Part shown: piece by piece, positions 32,201 to 42,218 of the stretch
How positions within the stretch are numbered: the stretch's first letter is position 1
How the letters are laid out: each line of letters begins with the position of its first letter
The notes under the pieces: model-generated
Told to the model about the DNA's origin: nothing
Database searches by the model: none
What the model saw: only the letters and a program-made list of their open reading frames with translations
Made by a program: the position numbers and the translations under genes
NCBI GenBank assembly: GCA_021234155.1
Contig: JAJEKV010000071.1
Coordinates: forward strand, 4,152,483-4,216,482
Direction of reading: 5' to 3'
Length of the DNA stretch: 64,000 nucleotides
Source of the DNA: Isoetes taiwanensis
Lineage: Eukaryota; Streptophyta; Lycopodiopsida; Isoetales; Isoetaceae

Positions 32201-35196
32201 TGGAATAAAGGGCAAATATGCCCATCCGACAGCTCTCGTTGCCCGAAGTAACCCCCCGTGTGAATATGCATCCAAACCAAAGGGGGTTTAAGGGGGATTT
32301 GAATTTAAATGTGTTAAATGCAATGGTTTGTGTTAATAATTGTAATTGTAATTGTATTAATCAAGCCATTTAGGCCCCCAGGCCTCTATGGCAAAGTTTT
32401 ACAAAACTAGTACTAGTAAGCGCTCATTCTAGAGCATTATTAAATTCATATTCTTCCATAAGATTGAACAAGCCAATTATGTCTTCTCTTTCTTTCAACA
32501 CTAATGTTAATAGTAGTTGTGTGTTGATTGTTATATTAAAAAAAAAATTTGGGCCCTTCGGGCCCTAACCATAACACATGGTGAATGATAGCGGATGGTG
32601 AGCCATTGCGAATGCTAACGATACCATTAGATGAACAAATAGCATATATATCTCGTTATATTTACATTTATGTGTTATATTTACATGTACATGCAGCATC
32701 GAATCCAAAGTACTCCAAAAGGTAATTTGAGACATATATGTACATGGTCCTTCATGGTCAATCATGCTAAAAACAGAAAACAATTCATACCATTTAGACA
32801 TCGACTAGAGACAATGATACCATGTGGTAAGCATGTATTGTTGTTTGATATTCGATGCCCAACTAGCTGCAGATCTTGCTGCTTGGATTCCAAGAAGCAG
32901 GAAGAAAAATGAAAGACACCATGAATCCAACCAATGCAAGACTTTTGAGATTCACCCCATCAATTCTAAAGCATCTGAAGGCCTTATTTGGGCATGCAGC
33001 ATTGCCAATAAAATCCTTAGAAAAGGAGCAAGAAATTGCTTTCCAGAGATTCCTGACATGCATTATTGTTGATCTTATCATCGAAGCAGAAAAAACCATA
33101 GAACCCAAAAGAACACCAAGCCATACCAGGCAACTCACCAGTTCTGGGATAAGGAGCTTTAGCAATACTGGTGGCCAATACTGGTCCCAATGTTGCAACA
33201 AGTAAACATGAAACTAGAATATCATAAAAACTATTCAACCTTCTTTCCTTCGTTTCATTGTTGCTTCCTCCAATAGCATGCATAAGACTGTTATTAGAGC
33301 CTCCATAAACCCCTAATAGTCCAGAACCTGTCTGATCCAGTAAAACTGGTTTTCCATCAAGAAGTGTTTTAACATAGAAATCCTGCCATGCTGAGTAGAC
33401 CTACGGTACCTTTAGTCACAAAAGCTATGGCCATGTAGACATCATCATTTTGCTCTCTAACCCATCTTCACAGGTCGAAGTTTTTTATGACAGTCCTGCA
33501 ACCTCAACAGGAATGAAAAAATTACAGAGCCCATATCCAAAACCATGTGGTAAGCATGTATTGTTGTTTGATATTCGATGGCCAACTGGCTGCAGATCTT
33601 GCTGCTTGGATTCCAAGAAGCAGGAAGAAAAATGAAAGACACCACGAATCCAACCAATGCAAGACTTTTGAGATTCAACCCATCAATTCTAAAGCATCTG
33701 AAGGCGTTATTTGGGCATGCAGCATTGCCAATAAAATCCTTAGAAAAGGAGCAAGAAACTGGTTTCCAGAGATTCCTGACATGACATGCACTATTGTTGA
33801 TCTTATCATCGAAGCAGAAAAAACCATAGAACCCAAAAGAACACCAAGCCATACCAGGCAACTCACCAGTTCAAATATACTGGGATAAGGAGCTTTAGCA
33901 CCAACCTGGATCAGAATGGCCAATACTAGTCCCAATGTTGCAACAAGTAAACAGGAAACTAGAATATCCTGAAATATGTTCAACCTTCTTTCCTTCGTTT
34001 CATTGTTGCTTCCTCCAATAGCATGCATAAGACTGTTATTAGAGCCTCCATAAACCTTAATAGTCCAGAACCTGTCTGATCCAGTAAAACTGGTTTTCCA
34101 TCAAGAAGTGTCTTTGACATAAAAATCCTGCCATGCTGAGTAGACCTACGGTACCTTTAGTCACAAAAGCTATGGCCATGTAGACATCATCATTTTGCTC
34201 TCTAACCCATCTTCACAGGTCGAATTTTTTTATGACAGTCCTGCAACCTCAACAGGAATGAAAAAATTACAGAGCCCATATCCAAAACTGCCTGATCAAT
34301 GGGCACCAAAGGAAGGGGGTTGCCAAAACAGAGCAAACAAAACCCCTATTCTTGAAGAAAGAGGCTTCCAAACCAAAGCTTGGAAATGGGGCTTCCGTTA
34401 GCTTGACAAAAAAGGCCGCCATTCTTGGGATTGGACCCTCTGTTTCTTGCAACCATTCATTCTTCAGAAAAGGGGGCTGCCGAACTAAAGCAAAGCTTGA
34501 ATGTTTCAACAAGAAAAGTAAGAAAATGTGGGAAACAAGCGTGGATCAAAGCCAAAGGGAAAGAGTGAAGACGATATGAAAAACCAGAAAACCTAACTGT
34601 ATTCCCAAGTTAAGCAGAGCAGAATCGGACAGAATCGTCGATTTGGTAAAACAAGTGTAGAAAGGCGTCTATTCAATATAAAATTGCTGCTAATTCTCAG
34701 GTTTTTGCTATCATAGAAATCCACTAGCGGTTTCTGATTATGCATGCACATTCTCTGCCCTGTTTGAAACCCTAATTCTGCAATTGTCGCTGAATGTTAA
34801 TACCTTAGATCTCAAAGCAATCTACATCGTGATCGCCATGGCTAAGGCTAGAAGGTCATCAGGAAGCTTCTTTCAAAAGACTGAACGGCTATATATTCAC
34901 AGCCTGTAATCTTATCTTGCTAATCCCTGTTGTTGCAGATTTGCAAGGCCTGTTTGGTGCTCTAAAATGCTATCCACAAGGCTTGCATGTTCAGCCCCTA
35001 AAATAAAAAGAGGGCTTTTGTTGTGAGCCCTTGATATTGGACCATTGAAAAAAAAAACCTAAATCAACGATTAAGAAATGGTGCACTCTAGATGTACGCA
35101 TTAGTACATCCATTCGAATACACCGTGAAATCTTAGGAAAACCTTTGTGAAAAGCGTACAAACACACAAAGAAAACCCCCTGTTATTATGCTACAT
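32149..35196. other. 3-kb insert specific to copy B
   Basis: Absent from copy A, where GATTGCATTTGAAACGGGG is continuous. It has no clear terminal repeats or target duplication, so it may be an insertion, or a deletion from copy A. It holds the duplicated block at 32820-34288 and a GGGCCCTTCGGGCCC hairpin at about 32551. The rest (34289-35196) shows no supported gene. Confidence 0.7.
32820..34288 (-). repeat. Tandem duplication (2 x about 720-745 bp) with membrane-protein-like exons
   Basis: Unit 1 (32820-33542) and unit 2 (33543-34288) both start CCATGTGGTAAGCATGTATT and are nearly identical. On the minus strand each codes fragments such as MHAIGGSNNETKERRLN followed by a hydrophobic stretch (DILVSCLLVATLG), and LNLKSLALVGFVVSFIFLP. 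These look like exons of a membrane protein that I do not recognise. The frames are interrupted, so it is probably a duplicated gene fragment. Confidence 0.6.
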
Positions 35197-36860
35197 ATTG
35201 AAACGGGGTCCTGATCGAACAAGGTAAACTTTTCAAAGTCGGAAGGTTCAACCGATAACTGCCTTCTGTCAGCCAAGGTCCATTCTTCACGAGCAAGCTT
35301 CAGAAGGTGCATGAAACCTTCAGGAAGGTCTTTGTTTTTCTTCTTGTTCTACACATGCAATTGAAGTTAAGTATTGGACAATTAGCTGAAGAAAAAAAGA
35401 AGGTCCACAAGGTAGAACATTATACCCAGCCTTCAAAATTAGGAGCATATTGTATAATGCGTTCGTCTGAAGTGGCCATAGGGTAGAGCTCCTTACACCT
35501 TTCCCACGATTGCACATTCAGTTGTTCCATCAAGCATATCTGGCATGCAATGATGTTCTTTTGACTGGTTAAAAAAAAATAGGTAGACACATTACGTATT
35601 CTGGAATACACTATATAGTTAAAAAATTCAAAAGTATTAAGCACAAGACATTAACGTATTCTGGAATACACTAAGCTTACTTGTGCAATTCCTTGGACAT
35701 CTCTTCCAAGGTGAACTCTTTATCCACCACCTTCTGGAGTAATCTTTCAACTATGGTGGTGTCGGTGAAGCCTTGCAGCTCCCTCCAAACTGTAATTGTC
35801 ATTTCTTTTTTTGGCACGTCTAAACCTTTTTTCTTTTCTGATGCTTTACCTTTGCTTTTTAATTCTCCCCTTCCAAAAGCAGTAAAAATTTCGTTTTGCA
35901 ACAACACAACAACTTATTGTCAGCTCAGTGTATTCCGGAATACAAAATATTAAGTTACCATGAAGATAAATAAAATACTAAAGAGCAAGGGCTATTCCAG
36001 AATACAGATGTGCTTACCCTGCCATCCTTGAAGGCCAGTTGAAACCAATTATCGTGGCTGATCGAGAAGTGCCTCTTATTTGCCTCATCATATTTAAGGC
36101 GGCACTCTATTGCACACGCCTCCTTTAGCTCCAGAGATGGCCCAGGTTTCTTGAGCTCTTCACCATACTTTTTCTTGAAAATTAAATACTCTCTATGCAT
36201 AAATCTGATTTTATCAACAAAACTCATTTTGAGTCTGTACTCATTATTAGCGTTATATGTATTGGCCACTATCTTCGCCTCTTCGTCAGTCAGGCCGCAA
36301 TACACCGCACAGAGAACGGAGAGGTTTCTAGGATTCTGTTTCGCTTTGAACAGTTGCCTGCGCCCTTGAAGCTGTGGTTTCCCTCCAGCACATAGTGTGT
36401 GTACTGATCAGCACACTCTCTGTCATAACCTGCCAGGTCCATGCACTGGCTCCTGTCAACAAGCACAACTATTGGAGCAACATGTGCATTTGGATAGAAC
36501 GATGTAGTCGAGGTCTTGAAGGACAGTCTTGCCTGTTGCTTGAACTGCCCAGCAACAGACTCCACGTGCTGTATTGAGCCCATGCACTCGAGCTCAGAGT
36601 CATCGTATCTTTTTTGTCCAGGGCTGCGACAAACATACAAGAAAGTGACATTGCTGTATTTTCCTGCGAAACCTCTAGTGACAAACCATGGCGTCTGAAA
36701 GTTCTCGTAGACTTGTGGCGCAGCAGTCTCCTGATCCTTTTCAGACGTGTGTTTCCTGCTAGAGATCTTGATGGTTCTTTTCCTCTTAGAGACACCTTGT
36801 TCTTGCCTGCAACATCACAGTGGCTGACTGCTTTAGTACTAGCAATGAAAACAGAAAATT
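35197..36860 (-). pseudogene. Minus-strand gene of unknown family, copy B (fuller copy)
   Basis: Coding-like segments on the minus strand, 5' to 3': about 36830-36290 (basic start KRKRTIKISSRKH, then FVTRGFAGKYSNVTFLYVC, VAPIVVLVDRSQCMD), 36305-35955 (LTDEEAKIVANTYNANNEYR, KIRFMHREYLIFKKKYGEEL), 35907-35677 (DVPKKEMTITVWRELQGFTD, then FTLEEMSKELHK) and 35644-35420 (ACQICLMEQLNVQSWERCKE). Intervening sequence looks intronic and carries ATTCCGGAAT palindromes. It lies head to head with the plus-strand gene starting at 37439, so the pair may form one unit, possibly a large DNA transposon. Domain family unknown. Confidence 0.5.
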
Positions 36861-37438
36861 ATATTCCGGAATAACAGTGACTAAAATCTAGTACTAAAGC
36901 GCTAAAAAAAGGCTAAATTTGCACTAAATTTAAGGTTTTTATAGGGAAATTAAAGCAAGCTGAAGGCCAAAGTATATTCCGGAATACACTTTGGCCTGAC
37001 AGAAATGGCCGGAAGTGTATTCCGGAATACACTTTGGCCTTCGGTCTGGCCCTGAAGGCCAAAATGTATTCCGGAATACACTTTGGCCTCTACCTAAACA
37101 ACACTTTTGAAAAATGCCCGTACATTGTACTTTTACCGCTTACCTCTCCATGCTTCATGCTATGCAAACCGAAATAAGCTTTTGCAGAAGAATTCGAAGG
37201 CACTAGATCGGAGTGGCTGGAGCTGTGAATGCAGAATACACGACTGAGCGCCAAAAAATTTCCTTTTAAAGGTCACCTTCGGACACATCCTTAATTCTAT
37301 GTAAATCGGAATACGTGTGATTCAAAATTTGTGCTAACACATATTACGGAATAGCAGACTTCTCCTTGGGTTGACACTTTGTATTCTCGAATAGCAAACT
37401 TGCAGAAGTTGCGTCCGTCTCTCTACTAGTTCCAGTTA
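36861..37438. promoter_or_regulatory. Divergent intergenic region with repeated palindromes
   Basis: Lies between the starts of the minus-strand gene and the plus-strand gene. It holds ATTCCGGAAT at 36863-36872, 36976-36985, 37019-37028 and 37068-37077, and weaker versions near 37300, 37340 and 37383. The last three strong sites are embedded in 32-bp near-perfect palindromes (for example 37057-37088, GGCCAAA arms). The core TTCnnGAA matches the plant heat-shock-element dimer, but function is inference. Confidence 0.6.
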
Positions 37439-37916
37439 TTGAAGATGGTTAACCGCATCCAGAACAGACTTCCACCACCTTTTGTTGCACCTAGTTCCTC
37501 TACTTCAGAGGAAATGCCCGATGAGCATGTGTTTTTGCCTGGTGCCCAGGCTTCCTCATCTCCTGCCTCAGCAACATCCTTGTTACTCCTAGACGATTCT
37601 GACGATTCTCCAAGTCCAACACACAACAGACTGCCACCACCTTTCCAACCGTCACCGAGCCCTTTAAGGAGTAGGTTGCCTTCTCCCTTCGTTCCATCTC
37701 CACTTGTACATAGTAGGCTACCACCTCCTTTTGTACCATCACGAGAAGCTGCAGATGCTGCACCACAACAGGTGTTTCAAAAGAGACTGCCCCCACCATT
37801 TGTAGCTTCTCTTCCAACAGGAAGAAGTACAAGATCTGCAACACGCCCACAAGAATGTGAAGTTTTCCATCACTTTTCTCACCATGACTTGTCTACAAAT
37901 GAAGACGATGTTGTAA
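37439..37916 (+). CDS. DUF7869-type gene, part 1 (5' end)
   Basis: Start of a plus-strand gene. It codes a Pro-rich N-terminus with five repeats of RLPPPF or RLPSPF followed by V/QPS, then a charged stretch (HHFSHHDLSTNEDDVV). The gypsy element 1 cuts it after the Val-Val codons. After removal of the element and one TGTAA, the frame continues at 51269 (RSPPLPTTVVTHGFAEFQ). The start at 37439 or 37445 (MKM / MVN) is uncertain. Confidence 0.7.
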
Positions 37917-39590
37917 TGTGACGTTCCAAAGCCGCGATATCGCCCGGGGCGTACACCGTCTTGCTTTGCCGTCGCAGCGTATACGCCACTCCAGCTGACG
38001 TGTACGCTAGCGTATAGCCAGGTGAGTAGCCCTAGGGGGCAACTTGCCAGAAATATGTGCAACTATTAATGTGCACATTTTCCAATGTACACACTAATGT
38101 GGGCACACATTTCCAAGTGGACACTTCATGCCAAGTGGGCCACACCCATAGGTGCAATTAATGTGCACATTTTCCAATGTACACATTAATGTGGGCACAC
38201 ATTTCCATGTGTGCACATTTGGCCACCTAGCCCTTAAAGGCAAGTGGGCCCATTTCCAAATTATCCCACATGCCAAAAGGGGATAATTGGAAACCCTAAC
38301 CAACCCCCTTGTCTATATAGGGTGGGAAACCCTAACTAGCCCAATTTTCGATTTTAGGGCTTTTAGATCTGTTTTGGGCATGCTTTACCAAAACCGCCTC
38401 AAAACTACGCTTGGGAGAATTGCATCCTTAGTTTTCATTGATTCGAGCGTCTTGGCAGGATGGTCGAGCTCAGGTCAGGAGGAGCCCCTCAAGGATCAGG
38501 TATTTGGGCAATTAGATAGTCTAAACCCTATTTTAGTCATTGAATCAGTAGGTTTAGCCTATTAAATTGCCCATAGCAGCCTCCTAGATCTCTAGATGCC
38601 AGCCTCTAACTAAAGAACCTAACTCTATGATATAGATTAAATCTTGTTCTTTAGTTCTCTATGATGTATATGGATGATGTATCTCTACGAACTCCTTGTA
38701 TTGGGAAGGGGGGTAGAGACCTAAAGCTTTGTAGATGATGCTCCTAGATTAGCCTCTCTAGCACACAATAGATTCGGCCTGTGCACAAGAGCCCCACCGG
38801 GATGTGGGTGAAGGGGCCAGACTGGCTGAGAAAGAGGTTCATGTCCTGACTCTTGAACGGTTCCTCTGGTGTGTAAGGCCTACCGGGAATCATTGTGACT
38901 AGGTCCAATGGCTTGCCACTGCGTGCGGGCAAGGCATGGGCTCGACACCCGTGAAGTGGTGTTCACTTTCCGATGGGTTCAATAACACGGGCAAAGGCGG
39001 GGCCCTCTAGTCACCTTGAGTCAAGATGTAGATCTCGGAGGAGTGATCCCTACCCGCCCCATCGGAATCGGGAAGATGAGCCCGTGAGTAGCCCCTTTGG
39101 CTATGCATCGGGCGGAGCTCTGGTGGGTCCCGACACTTTTCGCACCACTCGCAAAGTGTGCATGGGAGGGGCGGATGGAGTGGACAACCCTAAGCCATGT
39201 TCATATGCCCAAATCCATTGCCATGAATTTCGCTTTGCAATGAACTCACGGAGACCCAAGCCGTCGGTCATCCCTTTGAGTCCGAGCCTTGGGTAGGATT
39301 CCCTATGTGATGTGCTGATCCTTGTCTATGCAGAGATATGAGGAGGACCATCCTTCGTGATGGTCATATGATGTTGATGTATGTGCTACCGACATGTATG
39401 TTTACGCTTCGCAGCCTAGGTAGGCCCCGAGGGAGGCGGGGTGCAATGACCCTTCCACTCTTCCCACTTTGGAACCCGCCACGGTTGCGGTGTCATGTGG
39501 AGGGCCCCAGATTAGCATGGAGCTGGTATGGGGATGAACTCGCTTGTATACGGTGAGGGCACCGCATTACACGAGTAGGGGACGTCCACG
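37917..39590 (+). repeat. 5' LTR, element 1
   Basis: About 1674 bp. The start TGTGACGTTCC is clear. The end is blurred (GACGTCCACG where the 3' LTR has GACGTCACA). The U3 has a diverged tandem repeat (38059-38223, ATTAATGTGCACATTTTCC units). Confidence 0.88.
38313..38321 (+). promoter_or_regulatory. LTR TATA box, element 1
   Basis: CTATATAGG in the 5' LTR, repeated at 49988-49996 in the 3' LTR. Likely start of the genomic transcript; inferred from motif and position. Confidence 0.6.
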
Positions 39591-39591
39591 G

Positions 39592-39604
39592 TGGTATCGA
39601 GCAA
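39592..39604 (+). promoter_or_regulatory. Degenerate primer-binding site, element 1
   Basis: TGGTATCGAGC after the 5' LTR, compared with TGGTATCAGAGCC in element 2. Met-tRNA type with the A of CAG missing. Confidence 0.75.
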
Positions 39605-39790
39605 TGTTCTTGGAGACCAAGAGCAAAATCGCCATGTTCCCAGTAGCACTAACTTGATAGGATCCTCAAACCTCGAAAAATGAGAAATTTTTTTCTCATT
39701 TTTTGTAGTATGCTAAGCTAATAATGATTAAAATGAATAAAAATGTAAAAAGATTAAAAATTAATGAGCCAACATCCAAAAGTAGGGGTG

Positions 39791-40041
39791 GTCTCACACG
39801 CCGCGCCAGATGCGATTTCTAGAATCTTAAATCGGCCGGGCATAACGGTGAGACATTCAAATTTTGACACCAAAAAGTTGTAAATTACAGTAAAACACCT
39901 TGATAATTCTAGATTTAAGCTAAGAATTAGTAGATTTAGCATGTTACATGTTAATTTAATAGTGGGCCCCACCATGTCTCACACGTCGCGCCCAGACGGG
40001 TTTCTAGATTCTAGGAATCGGGCCGGGCTTAGCGGTGAGAC
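39791..40041. repeat. Hairpin pair upstream of the H3 ORF, element 1
   Basis: Two imperfect inverted repeats at 39791-39854 and 39976-40041. Each begins GTCTCAC and ends GTGAGAC, with CGCGCC on the left and GGCCGGGC on the right, around a TTTCTAGA core. They lie 75-325 bp upstream of the TATA box of the H3 ORF. Same family as the pair at 41653-41919. Confidence 0.88.
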
Positions 40042-40115
40042 CTTGCTTAATTAGGTGTTTTTAGGTGCTCTAGACAACCCAAAAAGGTAGTTTAAAAGTT
40101 GACCTAAAATTGGCC

Positions 40116-40124
40116 TATAAATAG
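40116..40124 (+). promoter_or_regulatory. TATA box of the H3 ORF, element 1
   Basis: TATAAATAG about 105 bp upstream of the first ATG. The same TATAAATAG stands about 100 bp upstream of the H3 ORF in element 2, in otherwise diverged sequence. Confidence 0.65.
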
Positions 40125-40224
40125 AACCAGACCCCTTCCATTTTTCCTGTTCTTCCCTAGAACTTCGCCGCGGATTGTCAAAGGCGATCTTCGGGCGCTT
40201 TAGCTCCGATCGACAAACCGTAAG

Positions 40225-41510
40225 ATGATGGCATCGCATAAAAACAGCATCGCCGAAGCCTAGCCGGCCCGGATCCTCAGCCGCTCCTAGGCCCTCTTCG
40301 AGAATCTTTCGAGAACGCCTCCATGAAGGCTAATCTTCTTCGAGCGAGAGGGATGCAGTTCTGACAGAGCGATCGCCGACAGAAGCTCTTGGAGGACGAC
40401 CGGCCTGGACGCCATGAACCGTGATCCTAAATTTAAATTGCACTGTGAGGAGGGAAGAAGCGGACAGCAAGCAGGAGCAACCTCGAGGACGCCAACCCAC
40501 GAGGGAGCAGAGGGAACAAAGGACCAATCGATAGGCGAGGAGCAACACCGTGAAGAGACCCACACCGGGAGGAGCAAGGTAGAGAAGAGCAAAGAGTCAC
40601 CGGCTCACCCAAGAGGAAGAGGCCGACCTCGCACGCTTCGTCCACAAGTATGAAGCCAAAGAGCGCCGCCGGGAGCGGAGAACAAAGAGTCGAGAAGACG
40701 ACCCGACCGCAGCCAGCGGGTCCAAGAAAAGGAAGGCCAAAGCCATAAAGGCAGGCAAGAAGAAGGTGGTGAAGGTTGGGAAGCGGGCAGTGGATCTCGT
40801 CATCAACGAGCCGTCGGGAGAGGAGACCCCGCCCACCACCGACGACTTCTGATAAGACTACGTGCCGGGCGCAGACGGGCAAGCTCTTCAAAGCCCCGGT
40901 CAGAGGAAGAGGTCCCGAGCAGCAGCCCCAAGAACAGGAGGAGACCGGGCAGCTAGCGAAGCCCCCACCTTTTCCGACGTGGGATAGGGTTAAAGCCCCG
41001 CGACCCCAGCGAGAGGCCTATGTGATAGACCCCGTAAAGGTCTATCAGAAGAGGATTAGAGAGCACAACTCCTATATGGCGAAGTGGGAGGCCTACAATA
41101 CCTATTACCAGGAGCACAGGGTGAGGGCAGTCGAAGGTGGAGTACCCCCGAAGCAGAATCTGAAGCCACCCCCACCGAAGCCCAAGCCTCCCAGAGCACC
41201 AGGGAAGAAGCGGGCCGGCAAGAAGAAACTGGAGAACAGAGCCCTGAAGGAAATCCGGCACTTCCAGAGGAGTTACGGACTCTTGATCCCCAGGGCACCG
41301 TTCCAACGTTTGGTCCGCGAAGTTATGCAAGAATATAACACAGACATGCGCGTGACCGACGAGATGCTGTTGTGTTTACAAGAGGCGGCCGAAGCGTTTA
41401 TAGTAAAGCATTTTGAAGACTCAACGGCCTGCACGGCGCACGCGAAGAGGGTTACCCTCATGAGGCAGGACATGTATCTTGCCAGGCACATCAAGGGAGA
41501 ACGCCCTTGA
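40225..41510 (+). CDS. Retroelement-encoded histone H3-fold protein, element 1
   Basis: The C-terminal 95 residues are a complete histone H3 fold, with αN/α1 LKEIRHFQRSYGLLIPR and PFQRLVREV, α2 LQEAAEAFIVKHFED, α3 [11 protein letters not shown] and the end LARHIKGERP. Canonical H3 has LREIRRYQKS, PFQRLVREI, LQEAAEAYLVGLFED, HAKRVTIM and IRGERA, with the same spacing and no loop-1 insertion. Before it lie a basic-aromatic linker (VYQKRIREHNSYMAKWEAYN) and a Pro/Lys stretch (LKPPPPKPKPPR). The open frame runs from 40776. N-terminal sequence back to ATG 40225/40228 is Arg/Lys/Glu-rich but frame-broken; the start may be a decayed ARTKQTA tail. Total about 420 codons against 136 for H3. Own TATA upstream, AATAAA at 41560 downstream. 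Function unknown; a nucleosomal H3 variant is the natural hypothesis. Confidence 0.9.
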
Positions 41511-41559
41511 ATTTTGTAAATAACTGGAAATTTTGTTAATATAAAGAAAATTTTGTGTA

Positions 41560-41565
41560 AATAAA
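41560..41565 (+). terminator. Polyadenylation signal after the H3 ORF, element 1
   Basis: AATAAA about 50 bp after the H3 stop codon, in an AT-rich stretch. It suggests a separate transcript for this ORF. Confidence 0.5.
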
Positions 41566-41652
41566 GTGTCAAACCCTGTTTAAATAGGTTAAGATATCGA
41601 TCCCTAACTTTTGTTTTGATTAAATTGGAGCTTTGAGCAAAATTGAGACGAT

Positions 41653-41919
41653 GTCTCACACGTCGCGCCAGGACAGATTTCTACATTTTAGGAATCGGGC
41701 TGGGCGCAACGTGTGAGACCATGCCCAAAAATGCCCAAAACAGCTCCAAATCGACTAAGTAAGGGGTCAATTCTGCCTAACTCGATGAGTTTAGTGGAAT
41801 TACAGCCTTAGATCACTTAAATTGAGTAAGCCTAGCCCAATTAGGACCCATGTCTCACACGTCGCGCCAGGACAGATTTCTAGATTTTAGAAATCGGGCT
41901 GGGCGCAACGTGTGAGACC
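41653..41919. repeat. Hairpin pair upstream of ORF2, element 1
   Basis: Two copies at 41653-41719 and 41852-41919. Arms are GTCTCACACGT and ACGTGTGAGAC (11 bp perfect), continued by CGCGCCAG / CTGGGCGC and ATTTC / GAAAT or GGAAT, giving a stem of roughly 25 bp. Spacing between the two is 200 bp, as in the upstream pair (185 bp). Confidence 0.92.
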
Positions 41920-42096
41920 TCGTACTATCTCTTCACCAAATGATCTCCAAATTGTACAAAAGGTTCAGTAGCTATCCTTAGCATGCTCAAACCCTAGAAA
42001 TAGTCTTCAAACTTGCAATTGCATCCCTTAATAGGTCAGAATTGCCTAATCTTAGTAAATTCTAGGTCATCCAAAAATTAGGGTTTCCCCCTTTTC

Positions 42097-42104
42097 TATA
42101 AATA
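42097..42104 (+). promoter_or_regulatory. TATA box of ORF2, element 1
   Basis: TATAAATA 115-122 bp upstream of the ATG at 42219, paralleled in element 2 and family 3. Confidence 0.65.
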
Positions 42105-42218
42105 AGTCCCCCATTTCTCAATTGGCACCCTGCAAATTTGCTCTACACCGCTTAGGCGATCTTTCAGCTCCCTGAGGCGCTTCTGCATCCGTTTGATACC
42201 CCCTTCTTTGCTAGATCA

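Larger units (their letters stand above)
17879..36497. repeat. Segmental duplication, copy B
   Basis: Second copy of 1-11440, enlarged by four insertions: PIF-type MITE (21383-21760), LTR element with captured genes (21867-25264), hAT MITE (29262-29836) and a 3-kb insert (about 32149-35196). The first three have clean target duplications whose empty site is seen in copy A. Beyond 36497 the sequence runs on into the intact-looking part of the minus-strand gene, so B sits in the older context. Confidence 0.93.

Noticed and set aside
40287-41330. Several minus-strand frames over the H3 ORF of element 1
   Set aside because: They are antisense shadows of the H3-coding region; the sense frame has clear histone homology.
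40776-41510. Calling the element histone a CENH3 (centromeric H3)
   Set aside because: Loop 1 has the canonical H3 length and the tail in element 2 is ARTKQTARK, which CENH3 lacks; a generic H3-fold call is safer.
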